A stretch of DNA of 21,264 nucleotides from Plakobranchus ocellatus (taxonomy: Eukaryota; Mollusca; Gastropoda; Plakobranchidae). Positions 9,210 to 17,536 of the stretch are shown one piece after another. Each line of letters begins with the position of its first letter. Positions within the stretch are counted from its first letter, which is position 1. The DNA is taken from contig BLXT01007673.1 in the NCBI GenBank assembly GCA_019648995.1, forward strand, positions 1,633,973 to 1,655,236, written 5' to 3'. The translations under genes were made by a program, and so were the position numbers. Below the pieces are notes generated by a model. It saw nothing but the letters and a program-made list of their open reading frames with translations, made no database searches and was not told the DNA's origin.

Positions 9210-12182
9210 TTAACTAGAAATTTGATGCAATAAGCGCTCATACAACACTCTCTTGGTTCCAGTCATAGAAATCTTCTCACCTCTCACCAGACTTCTATAC
9301 CTGATCTGTGCTTTCAACTTTTCTAGAGCTTTAGGGCCATTATAAAGAGTATCAAGATCTTCTTTTGTAGTAGCAAGCACACATGCTCCTTCTGTTAAGA
9401 TTGCATCAAGAGCAGCAAGCTTTCTTTCATTTCTCTTAACTTCCTTTTCATCTTTTAATCTCTTGTTCTCTGCTATTTTGATCTTAATTTTTTCCTTTAC
9501 AGCATTTGTTGCTTCCTTGCTTTTTTTCTTCCACTCTGGGCCATACTGGATAGCTTTCCTCACAAGCTTTCGAGCCATGCCTATGCTTTGCTTATCCAGC
9601 CATCTTCTAGTTGCATTATGCTTCCACATACTAGTTGTAGATCTTATATGAATTGAAGCGTTCCTTCTTTTATTCAAGTCAAAATCAAAATCGCCAAAAA
9701 GGCGTTCACCAGTCAAGTTTGTCAAAGGACAAGTCTTCAATATAACTTTGACATCTTCATCCAGTTCCCCCCCAAATGCTCCTCCCTCCAAAAAATCAGA
9801 CAACTGGCGATCAAGTGCTGCACTACACTTTTCTGAAACCTTTTTCATACATAGGCTGAAAAGGGCAGCAACAAAACAATCAGATTCAAAGAATTTAGAG
9901 AGAACAGAGGCTTCTTTAATGCTTGCTTCAAAATCATCAAAGACAGATGATAAATTACATATATCAGTATGAATGAAATCAGCACAGCTCCATGACTTGA
10001 GAAATATGCTCATTTTTTTTACATAGGGAGCAAAGTCAGCATAAGAGGTGTTGCTGTTCATCAATCGCCAATAGGGAGATGTAAAAAAAACATCAAAAAC
10101 AGACAGAGAGGCAATGGAGTTAATAATTCTAGGATCCTGCAAGTCTGCAAGAACAGATTGTAACTTGAGGTTAGAATGGGATGCGTACTCTTGAAGAAAG
10201 ACCTGGATGTCTTGTTTGTGGCACAGAAGAGCTGAAGCATTTTGAAATAGATTATTGAATCTATTACAACGGTAACTAGTAAATAGAGACTCTAAACCTC
10301 TAGACGAGCAAAAAGCAAGCCACTCCTCTCTGCATCCACTTTTTTCGTCCCCCCGTGGACCCAAAACTTCAGAAGCTGTCCTTATCAGTCTTAAAGCAGC
10401 ACATTCGTTTGATGTAGAAAAGGAAGAGAATAAAGGTTTAGCATCCTTACCAAGTTTTTGTCCCCCCTCAACGTACTGCACCTCTACTGCTCGGACACCA
10501 TCCTCTGCAGCACTAGCTAGAGCTAGCAAAAAATGTGCATTGCAAAAGAGAAAATGTAATGAACTTTCTTCCCCATCAAGTAGATCATACTTGAACTGGG
10601 ACATTTTTGCATCAAACGCTTTCATGACGGAAGCTCTGTCAGAAAGTAGTGCTTTTAGCTTGCGAATTATTTCTTTCATGAGCATGTGCTGGTCACTGGA
10701 CTCATCTAGACAATAAATTTCAGAGATGTTCTGGAAAATGCCAATGCACTGCTCAAGAAGAGTCTGTGAGTCATCAGATGCAATCTCTGAGAAGCCAAGA
10801 GATAAAGATTTCCCATTTGAAAGTATAATATGCTGTTCAATATAATGGGCTTTTTGACGGCTAGTTCCATCACATGCAAAAGTGAAGTGGCTGGAATTCA
10901 AAATTTCATCTGCTACTTGATGTTTAGCAATAATGTGCGCTTCACTTGCAAAATTTAAAGATGTTGTAGCACTTGGCAATTGTTCTTTTAAGTCTGTGTC
11001 AAACATGTGTTTGGCCACTATCTCTACAACCTTTGAACAATTAGTTGCAGCCACATTGGCCTCACCTTGTAAGGCATAGTAGGTTTGTCTGACATGATCA
11101 AGGTATCTATGTGTGCTACCAGTGTGACGCAATACTGTTTTATCATATTTATCTTCTTGCAACATTATTTGCAAGTTTTTGGTCAAACACTTTTGTTTGT
11201 TAAGACTACTTTTTACTTTAGCTTTTAGGGTTTGTTCTGACTTTAGTTTCACCTTCAGCTTGTTAACAGTTTGAACAAGATCTGCATTTTTCCCATTTTC
11301 TGCACACAATTTTTTTTTCAGTTCAACATTTTTATTTGCCATTGTTTTTATATCCCTTTTCAATTTATGATTATGTTTATACAGTTTAGACTTCTGCACG
11401 TGCCCAAGTTCAACAGAAATTACATCCCTCTGTTTTTTTAAACGTATTATCTTCTTTTTAACACCTGCCAATTCATCTTTCACTTGACTTTCTGTTTTCT
11501 CATTTTTCTTCTCATCTTGCAAATCTCTTACCTGATCTTTTATCTCTAGCTGGGCTGAAAGAAAATTCTTGCTATTGACCAAATATTCATTATCTCTCTC
11601 CAGTGCTTTTATAATTTTATCTTTCTCTCTCAAACATTCTCTCAGATGTATGCAATCATGACATTCAACAGTATTATTTTCTACTTCTGGACCTATGTGT
11701 ACATGAAATGGCTGAGAAACAAAAGGCATATTAAAAAAATTGCATAATGCTTGAGCATTTTTCACCTTATTTTTAGCTAGCAAATTATATTGTTTCACAA
11801 CTTTTTGGACACGGGTCCGCATCTGACTGTCAGTAAAGTTGGCACATGCTAAACTTAAAAGTCGTAGCCATTTCCTCACAAAAACTACAGGGAAGTCTTC
11901 TTTTGCTCGAAATTGTTCAAGGGCAATTACCACATCATTGCTGACATCCTCCTTAGCCTGGCCAGTGAACTGTTCACAATTTATGAGATGCAGGCGGTTC
12001 AGGCCCAACTTTGCAAGGGGCTCTGCTAGAGCATGAAAGCTGTAGCTAGTGGCGAGGTATGACTTTGATTTCTCCGCAGAGAGCCCAGAATGCACCTTCA
12101 AGACAGTCTGCACTTGGTGGGTGATGCAGCCTTCCGTCACATGGACTGTGCTTGGCACAAGCTTCTCCAGCCAGGACTTGAG
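9210..12182 (-). CDS. hAT-like transposase-derived protein, exon 3 (residues 82-1071)
   Basis: This is the large last exon, 990 uninterrupted codons, of a 1071-residue protein. It starts after a ttgatccattcag acceptor. The first codons (CTC AAG TCC TGG) continue exon 2 in frame, and the ORF's apparent Met is an internal GTG. Residue numbers are for the spliced protein. Residues ~90-250 are a helical region of unknown type. C255-x2-C258 with C264 precedes a long Lys/Glu-rich coiled coil at ~260-430. The core resembles an RNase-H-fold transposase: FACDGTS (D519), LLSDRASVMKAF (D596), LFCNAHFLLAL (C628-x2-H631) and RFNNLF (~722). NLTGERLFGDFDFDL (~903-917) resembles the hAT C-terminal dimerisation motif. 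A lysine-rich helix (~959-1004) precedes a SAP-like segment (~1033-1069, LEKLKAQ ... TKRVLYERLL), a possible DNA-binding module. There is no BED finger and no inactivating stop. The third catalytic acidic residue is not assigned. It could be a live transposon protein or a domesticated gene; the family call is from motifs only. Confidence 0.85.
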   Translation of the reverse strand, partial: LKSWLEKLVPSTVHVTEGCITHQVQTVLKVHSGLSAEKSKSYLATSYSFHALAEPLAKLGLNRLHLINCEQFTGQAKEDVSNDVVIALEQFRAKEDFPVVFVRKWLRLLSLACANFTDSQMRTRVQKVVKQYNLLAKNKVKNAQALCNFFNMPFVSQPFHVHIGPEVENNTVECHDCIHLRECLREKDKIIKALERDNEYLVNSKNFLSAQLEIKDQVRDLQDEKKNEKTESQVKDELAGVKKKIIRLKKQRDVISVELGHVQKSKLYKHNHKLKRDIKTMANKNVELKKKLCAENGKNADLVQTVNKLKVKLKSEQTLKAKVKSSLNKQKCLTKNLQIMLQEDKYDKTVLRHTGSTHRYLDHVRQTYYALQGEANVAATNCSKVVEIVAKHMFDTDLKEQLPSATTSLNFASEAHIIAKHQVADEILNSSHFTFACDGTSRQKAHYIEQHIILSNGKSLSLGFSEIASDDSQTLLEQCIGIFQNISEIYCLDESSDQHMLMKEIIRKLKALLSDRASVMKAFDAKMSQFKYDLLDGEESSLHFLFCNAHFLLALASAAEDGVRAVEVQYVEGGQKLGKDAKPLFSSFSTSNECAALRLIRTASEVLGPRGDEKSGCREEWLAFCSSRGLESLFTSYRCNRFNNLFQNASALLCHKQDIQVFLQEYASHSNLKLQSVLADLQDPRIINSIASLSVFDVFFTSPYWRLMNSNTSYADFAPYVKKMSIFLKSWSCADFIHTDICNLSSVFDDFEASIKEASVLSKFFESDCFVAALFSLCMKKVSEKCSAALDRQLSDFLEGGAFGGELDEDVKVILKTCPLTNLTGERLFGDFDFDLNKRRNASIHIRSTTSMWKHNATRRWLDKQSIGMARKLVRKAIQYGPEWKKKSKEATNAVKEKIKIKIAENKRLKDEKEVKRNERKLAALDAILTEGACVLATTKEDLDTLYNGPKALEKLKAQIRYRSLVRGEKISMTGTKRVLYERLLHQISS

Positions 12183-12765
12183 CTGAATGGATCAAAAAAA
12201 CATTGTAACACCTGGATTATATACGGTCCAACAAAAAATCACCATCAGGCACTTAAGATGAAATACACGTAGAAGTGCACTTAAAACCTATTTGTATTGG
12301 CCCAGTAAACTTTATTGGCTAAAGTGTTAGACTTTAGAGCAAAATGAAGAGCATAAATACAAAAAGCCAATAATGAACATTTACAATATGAATATATATA
12401 CAATATGAATTACTTTTAATGCAAGATAAATCAGCATACATATCAAAACACAGAATAAAAAGATAGAAATATATACACTTATAATCTGTTGTGGGATATA
12501 AATTGTGGTGTGTCCAAATTTATTGAGTACCATAAATATGATGTAAGTGGAGAGATAACGTGCAGTAGTTTTCTCCACAAAGGATGAAAACAACCACAAC
12601 AAAAAATAAACACTGACAAATAATGTAAAAAAATTATAACACAAAAATGCAATACTTTTCTTTTTTAAATGAACCAGCGAAATTAAAATGTGAAGCCTCA
12701 TAAATCATACAATAAAATTAAAATGAACACTAGGACAAAAATAGGGAAATCAAAGAAAATCGTAC
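12183..12765 (-). other. Intron 2 of the transposase-like gene (583 bp)
   Basis: The minus-strand donor is GAG|GTACGA (exon ends at 12766) and the acceptor is CCATTCAG| (exon starts at 12182). It joins codons in phase 0, giving ...NHTYRE|LKSWLEKL.... The intron is AT-rich. A 106-codon open frame inside it (12381-12701, minus) is hydrophobic but has no supporting feature and is not called. Confidence 0.85.
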
Positions 12766-12911
12766 CTCCCTATAGGTGTGATTGCCCTCTTCTTTCAGGT
12801 AATAGAGCTGTAGCAAAAGTCCATGTGTCAGATTGACGCACGGCAAATCTGGTCGTCTTCCCTTACCATGCATGTGAAAATGCTTTTTCAAGGCCTTGTA
12901 GATATCATCAT
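12766..12911 (-). CDS. hAT-like transposase-derived protein, exon 2 (residues 33-81)
   Basis: This 146-bp exon is bounded on the minus strand by an acceptor (aattcacag) and a donor (gtacga). It supplies 2 bases, which complete an Asp codon with exon 1 (G|AT), then 48 full codons: DDIYKALKKHF..., RRPDLPCVNLTHG, LLLQLYYLKEEGNHTYRE. Only this phase is open and consistent with both neighbours, which is strong evidence that it is real. The segment looks like a compact helical N-terminal domain with a charged DDDIYKALKKH start. I do not recognise it as a named domain. No BED-type zinc-finger spacing is present. Confidence 0.85.
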
Positions 12912-13030
12912 CTGTGAATTATGTAAACAGCTAGTAAATTATAGTTATCACAATAAATATGGTCTTGCGGGATAATCAGAGAGAGAAAGAGAAAGAGCAT
13001 CCTATAAACAGATCTATAACACAACAATTA

Positions 13031-13063
13031 AAGAAGAAGAAGAAGAGAGAGAGAGAGAGAGAG
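13031..13063. repeat. (AAG)n/(GA)n microsatellite
   Basis: Five AAG units grade into (GA)n ending at 13063, within intron 1. A related interrupted GA/GAAA stretch lies just to the left at 12978-12997. Confidence 0.9.
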
Positions 13064-13712
13064 TATCTTATAAACACAACTAAATGTATGACATGACAAT
13101 TGAATAAGAAAGAACAGGCAACAAGATCTAATGCCGTGTTAACAAATGTCAAGAGATGAAAGTTAAATATGGCTTTGGCTCTTTTGATAGTAGCAGTTCT
13201 GGCTGTTTGGCTCTTGCATTAAAATTAAACCATTATTTATAATGATATAAAGATATAATATTTTACCCACTGTGACAATACTGTGTCGTACTGCATGACT
13301 GATTCTGATAAAAGCCATTCCTCACATAATTAAATTTGGATAAATTAAATCTCAATCTAGATTATAGGAAACACATCTTTTTTACAGGTTGTAAGCATGT
13401 TTTTATCGGTAGCATTGTACCCGATTGTCAAAATAAAGCAAACTTACAAAAAACAAAAAAAAATCTCCCGATCTCCGTGTTTCTAAGTGTCCTAAAGACA
13501 TAAACTGACATATACCATTTTTTACAAGAAGTTTGTCGTAGTTTTGCACAAAATGCGGTCTAAATACCGATCTTGGTCCAGAACTAGGTCATGTGTGTAA
13601 ACTAGATCTAGATTAGATCTGGACAGATAAGATCATCTTGGTTCTCGAATTATTTTATTAAATGGATTGAGGAAGTGTAGCTCTAGAGAAGAATTATAAA
13701 ATTCCATCTGGA

Positions 13713-13736
13713 TAATCTAGATCTAGATCTAGATTA
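13713..13736. repeat. Perfect 24-bp palindrome built of TCTAGA/AGATCT words
   Basis: The sequence from TAATCTAGATCT (13713-13724) to AGATCTAGATTA (13725-13736) equals its own reverse complement over all 24 positions. The symmetry stops at the next base on each side. Similar AGATCT/TCTAGA clusters occur at 81-98, 13601-13620, 14152-14163 and 20850-20912. Confidence 0.95.
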
Positions 13737-14048
13737 CTTTTCTGGGGAAAAAAGCGCATCAGAATGTAAAACGACCGCAATGTTTCTCAAATCCCACTAG
13801 GGCACCTTTGCTATATTTAGCCGATGCGTCTTCAACTAGAAACATAGTTTTGCAACCTTAAACTTCATTTACTACGTCACAATAACATATTCTCACAACA
13901 AATAGATAGCCCAACTTATCGGAAGAGGCTGTTCCAGCAACATGATACTCTCCCACTGGTACGCGGACTCGTTTATTTTAATTCATAAATCTAGTACTAA
14001 AAAACAGTTTCAAATGCTATTTTTTCTTTTTTTAATTAACAAACTTAC

Positions 14049-14145
14049 CTGTGAAAGGATTGGTTTGCATTGCTTTTAACGCCGTGTGGGAATTTTCAGA
14101 TGTCTGCCCACGCTGACACGGCTCTTCAGTTGTGAGGCCTTCCAT
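14049..14145 (-). CDS. hAT-like transposase-derived protein, exon 1 with start codon (residues 1-33)
   Basis: First coding exon, 97 bp. ATG at 14145-14143 has G at -3 and G at +4, an adequate animal start context. It is the first Met after an in-frame stop about 50 bases upstream. The reading MEGLTTEEPCQRGQ ... AMQTNPFT ends one base into a codon, followed by a strong GTAAGT donor. Joining to exon 2 gives ...NPFT-D-DDIYKALKK.... The three exons total 3216 nt, exactly 1072 codons including stop. The extreme N-terminus is polar and probably disordered. An additional upstream non-coding exon is possible, because a GTAAGT donor lies at 14252. Confidence 0.8.
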
Positions 14146-15276
14146 AACCAGTAGATCTAGACTACGGCAATCGTATAAGAATTGGCGTCGACACTACTCT
14201 CTTCTAGGTCAAATCGCATCGCCCAGAGGGCATAGATTTCGACAAAACTTACCAACCATAAACTAGAGAAAATAATCTATCATGTCATACCACTCAATGG
14301 GTACTTTTTAGTCTGAAGTTGTACTTAATTCATAAAATTCGCCGACCCAAACGCTTCCCCGGCCACTAGTGCGCCTTTTGGTAGTCAAAGGTCTTCGAGT
14401 AAGTTCGAGTCAAGAAGTCAAGGCCTAAAAATGATATTATCTATATAATGCATATAAGTATCCAAATTCACCGTCACAGTGGAAATTAACAATGAATTTT
14501 GAAAGCGAAAATTACTGTCACATGAAATAAAGAAGGTGCATCTGGATCTAGGCCTAATGATCAAATGAACAAACTAAAATCAATTTGACACACTAGTCGC
14601 TGGACTCATACTCTCCAAATGATACTTGATAATCATTTTGACGATAAATATATTTATCTATTAAAAAGTAAATAATCGGGCAATGGGAGGGGTCGATATA
14701 AGGGGGAATCTGACAAATATCCGTAATTTTGCCCCCCACAAAATAAAATTTGTTGGCCATATTTTTCTTCCCAAAAAATAGCAAAACGATATTTCAAGAG
14801 GCCAAAATCTTAAAGACTGTCACAACTTTCGGCGATTTGCGTGAAAAATTTTGCCAGCAATAACAGACATTGGAAATATATTTTGCTAGCATTGCAAAAT
14901 CTATAAAAAAAAAAAAAAAAAACAACAACAAAACAGGCCATGAAGAAAATAATCGGGAAATTGGGTCAAGGCTAGATTTTAAGAACGGGCAAAACGGCAG
15001 GTCTGCCAAGGAATGTTTTATTAATGGGCGGAATCGGCTTTGGAAAAGAAGAATGATTCCGCGAAGCGCGGAATGGTAGGGGCCTCTGCAGATGACAAGA
15101 TACTCCAAAGCTATTGGCAATGAATGTAAAATGCGGCCCCTGTAGGCTTTCATGGAGGACACTACAACCTTGTGCACCAAGGAAAATGAGACCTTCGGAA
15201 CTTTGGTTAGATGCTCTCATTTGAGTTTCAAGGTAAAGTCCCAGAGCCCGTTCATAAGGAAGGGCAAATTAAATGA
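14146..15276. other. 5' region of the transposase-like gene and intergenic sequence
   Basis: Nearest the gene this should contain its 5' UTR and promoter. A minus-strand GGTTG|GTAAGT donor at 14253/14252 hints at a spliced 5' UTR, but I see no TATA box at a convincing distance. Further right there is a 55-codon minus-strand frame (14593-14760), an A-run (14903-14921) and a perfect hairpin ATTCCGCG-AAG-CGCGGAAT (15056-15074). No other gene is supported. Confidence 0.5.
14593..14760 (-). CDS. Short open frame, 55 codons, doubtful
   Basis: ATG at 14760-14758 lies in a favourable context (A at -3, G at +4). It opens a 55-residue frame beginning MANKFYFVGGKITDICQIPP and ending GEYESSD at a TAG stop. 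It has no signal peptide, no recognised domain and no splice evidence. Frames of this length arise by chance in AT-rich DNA. It is listed because of its start context and protein-like composition and could be an upstream exon or noise. Confidence 0.15.
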   Translation of the reverse strand: MANKFYFVGGKITDICQIPPYIDPSHCPIIYFLIDKYIYRQNDYQVSFGEYESSD

Positions 15277-15720
15277 GATCTTTTCTTCAAAGTAGCCAGT
15301 GAAGATATACCCAAGATCAGTCAAGAGTCTGTAAAGATGGTACAGCTCATCCCTGAAAGACACCCTTTGTGGCTTGCCAGGAAATTAGATCCAAAGTACG
15401 GTGCCTCCAGTTTTATGCTCAACTCAAATCTCTTCAAAGTAGCCAGTCAAGATATACCCAAGATCAGTCAAGAGCCCGAAAAGATGGTACAACTCATCCC
15501 TGAAAGACACCCTTTGTGGCTTGTCAGGAAATTAGATCCAAAGTATGGTGCCTCCAGTTTTATGCTCAACTCAAAGCTCTTGTGGCCACTTCTAGTATAC
15601 AAGATCAGCAACTCAACTGTGGAATCCATAGAAGCTAAAATAAATAAACAGGTTGGAAAAAAATGGCTTATAAAGGATGAAAACGAAGGCATAACATTTC
15701 TGACAAAAATAACATGGTAA
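15277..15720 (+). pseudogene. Open frame with in-frame 49-residue tandem repeat and reverse-transcriptase-like tail
   Basis: This frame is open from just after a TGA at 15274-15276 to TAA at 15718-15720. Two tandem copies, offset by 147 bp, lie from 15285; copy 2 starts at 15432. Each encodes FKVAS-DIPKISQE ... MVQLIPERHPLWL-RKLDPKYGASSFMLNS. About 8 of 147 bases differ, some silently, and 147 is a multiple of three. After copy 2 the frame reads LLWPLLVYKISNSTVESIEA then KINKQVGKKWL (to about 15670). From memory this resembles the region after the catalytic domain in a class of metazoan non-LTR retrotransposon reverse transcriptases (LWPLL-YE---TTVE-----IN-H-RKWLG). The similarity fades after KKWL. 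I do not recognise the 49-residue unit. The frame begins without an ATG in the first copy's upstream part (first ATG at 15337). It is likely a decayed element fragment, or an internal or terminal exon. Confidence 0.45.
15285..15578 (+). repeat. 147-bp tandem duplication, two copies
   Basis: Copy 1 is about 15285-15431 and copy 2 about 15432-15578, starting at 'cttcaaagtagccagt'. Differences are about 8 substitutions and no indels, so the duplication looks recent compared with the other repeats in the window. Confidence 0.95.
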
Positions 15721-16356
15721 CTCTACCAAACGCATAATTTTCAACCATTAAGAAATGTATTTTAAAGCCTCCTTCAAGAATCATAAATGCTCAATGCACA
15801 CCCTCCTATAATTTCCTAATGATGGGAACCTCTCAAAAACTAGAAAAGTTATTAACGGTAGTCACTTATAGTTCAAAATTTTCATTTATGTTTGTACTAA
15901 AAACCTTTAAGAGGTACTTAGTCACCTGTTCTGTTTCAAATGGAACCAAGTCAAAACTAATTCTAGAATTATAAAAAAATCCTTAGATATCTCATAATAT
16001 TTAAATACTCATCTCAATTTCCTAAGGGTTATACAAAAAACATCCAAAGTTTGAAAACTGTTGTTATAGAGTTATTGTGTGACAGAAAATGGTGATCTTT
16101 GGAAAATCAAGAATTTGTGACTTAGTATTTTCTGCAAGTGTTCACCTCAAAAATGTGTTAAAACTTAGGAGATATCAAATCAGAGCTGCACGCAGCCCTG
16201 ATCACTTAGTTTTATCTTTATCTCACAAGATAGACTGCGAATTATATGATAAATATTTTAGATCATTGTTATTAGATTTGGTATTGGTATTGTATGTATT
16301 GGTACTTTAATTACTGAGAAACCAATCCATTCAACAAACAAGTTTATTTTCAATTG
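15721..16356. other. Unassigned AT-rich sequence
   Basis: I see no supportable gene. A 73-codon + frame (16089-16310) has no motif and no splice support and ends in a low-complexity Leu/Val tail from TTGGTATTGGTATTGTATG-type repetition. Confidence 0.5.
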
Positions 16357-16370
16357 CCAGTTCTTAGTAA

Positions 16371-16495
16371 GTGTTTCTTTTTCTCGAAATCACTAGAATC
16401 ACTGGGAATCCCTCGAAACCTCTGTGATGGAATCATTAGGAAGCCCTTGGAATTCCTGGAATCCCTCGAAAGCCCTTTGGTAGACCTAGAAAAAC
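16371..16495 (+). repeat. Left inverted repeat arm
   Basis: Pairs with 17474-17536. It contains an internal partial duplication: GGAATCCCTCGAAA at about 16415 and again at about 16458. Confidence 0.75.
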
Positions 16496-16609
16496 ACTCC
16501 CCAAATAATCAAATTTAGTCTCAGAAGGCGAATTACATCAACCTAAGTGGTTCTTTACTGATAATACCAGACTATTCCCAAATGGCGTATTGTGTAGTAG
16601 TGGAACAGA

Positions 16610-16706
16610 GTGCGATTGGCTAGGAGCGTTTAGTGGGCGACAATTGTGTGCATTAAAGAACGACAGCTGGCTTTTTAAAAGGAGGGAGGGTCACTTGGCC
16701 AGCTGT
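16610..16706 (+). promoter_or_regulatory. Promoter-like words and perfect 9-bp hairpin inside the inverted-repeat element
   Basis: On the + strand GCGATTGGCTAG (an inverted CCAAT box) is followed by GTGGGCG (GC-box-like) and then TTTTTAAAAGG (TATA-like, about 16672-16682). The TATA-like word is the loop of a perfect hairpin with arms ACAGCTGGC (16663-16671) and GCCAGCTGT (16698-16706). No coding frame follows at a sensible distance, so promoter activity is speculative. Confidence 0.3.
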
Positions 16707-17268
16707 TCTGGCACCAGCAATCAAGCAGTTAGCTGTCAGGGTTCATTTGGCTGAGCATCTTTTGTGAAGCCTACTGTTTAATTTTCAAGATCTGCACACA
16801 TGCTGTGTTGCTAGATGTACAATCAGAAGACATAAAGAGGCCAATATTGCATTTTGTGAATGAGCCCTATAATACTCTTTTAATCAGTGAAACTGACTTC
16901 TAAACAACATGAAATAATACTTGCTCGAGTGGAATAAAATATAGATCAACGTTATTCTTCTCTCTGTGTCAACTCGACAATGGCTGTGTATGATGGAGCC
17001 AAATAAAAAAGGATATATGTTTATCTACTTTGTTCTCTTGGTGGAGAAATTAGTTATCTCTTAATCAGTAATTTTATATTCATACCTAGAATCCGATACA
17101 CCCTTTGTATTCTAGAATTAAAAGAGCCTATTGTTGGCCCAGATTACCAAGAAGTAATATGAGCTAGAGGTCCGAAAATATATCTGTAACCATAGCATTG
17201 GTGGTACATGTATTATAAAAATATTTGTGAAATTAAAGGCATCAGCAAAAATTGTTGGTTTATACCAT

Positions 17269-17270
<2 letters not shown>

Positions 17271-17339
<69 letters not shown>

Positions 17340-17462
17340 CGTAGCAGCAGCAGCAGCAGTAACGGCAGGACGGTAGCGGTGGTAGTAGCAGTAGCAACAG
17401 CAGTAGTAGTAGCCGCAGCAATAGAGGTGGCAGTGTTTAGTACCAATAGTCGTAGTAGTAGT
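17271..17462. repeat. (AGT)23 microsatellite with a degenerating flank
   Basis: Uninterrupted AGT triplets run from 17271 to 17339, then a decayed mixture of GCA, GTA and GGT triplets to about 17462. The poly-Ser frame on + and the poly-Thr and poly-Leu frames on - are consequences of the triplet repeat and not genes. Confidence 0.95.
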
Positions 17463-17473
17463 ACGTGGTGAAT

Positions 17474-17536
17474 GTTTTTTGGGGTCTACCAAAGGGCTTT
17501 TGAGGGATTCCTAGGGATTTTGAGAAAAATGAACAC
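17474..17536 (-). repeat. Right inverted repeat arm
   Basis: Reverse-complement partner of 16371-16495. The best-matching block is GGTCTACCAAAGGGCTTTTG (17482-17501). Confidence 0.75.

Larger units (their letters stand above)
12912..14048 (-). other. Intron 1 of the transposase-like gene (1137 bp)
   Basis: The donor is ACAG|GTAAGT (exon ends at 14049) and the acceptor is AATTCACAG|. It interrupts a codon after its first base. It holds a GA/GAA-rich patch (12978-13063), dense AGATCT words near 13600-13625 and a perfect 24-bp palindrome at 13713-13736. No other exon was seen in it. Confidence 0.85.

Noticed and set aside
9463..12272. Four short + frames opposite the large exon
   Set aside because: They are antisense shadows of the 990-codon minus-strand exon.
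12381..12701. 106-codon hydrophobic minus-strand frame that looks like a membrane protein
   Set aside because: It lies wholly inside intron 2 between verified splice sites. Its hydrophobicity follows from T-rich sequence, and it has no recognised motif.
14794..15220. Overlapping minus-strand frames of 128 and 82 codons
   Set aside because: Two frames overlap without any domain, one crosses an A-run, and no splice sites support either.
17118..17492. Poly-Thr, poly-Leu and poly-Ser frames on both strands
   Set aside because: They are translations of the (AGT)n microsatellite, with no flanking domain or splice support.
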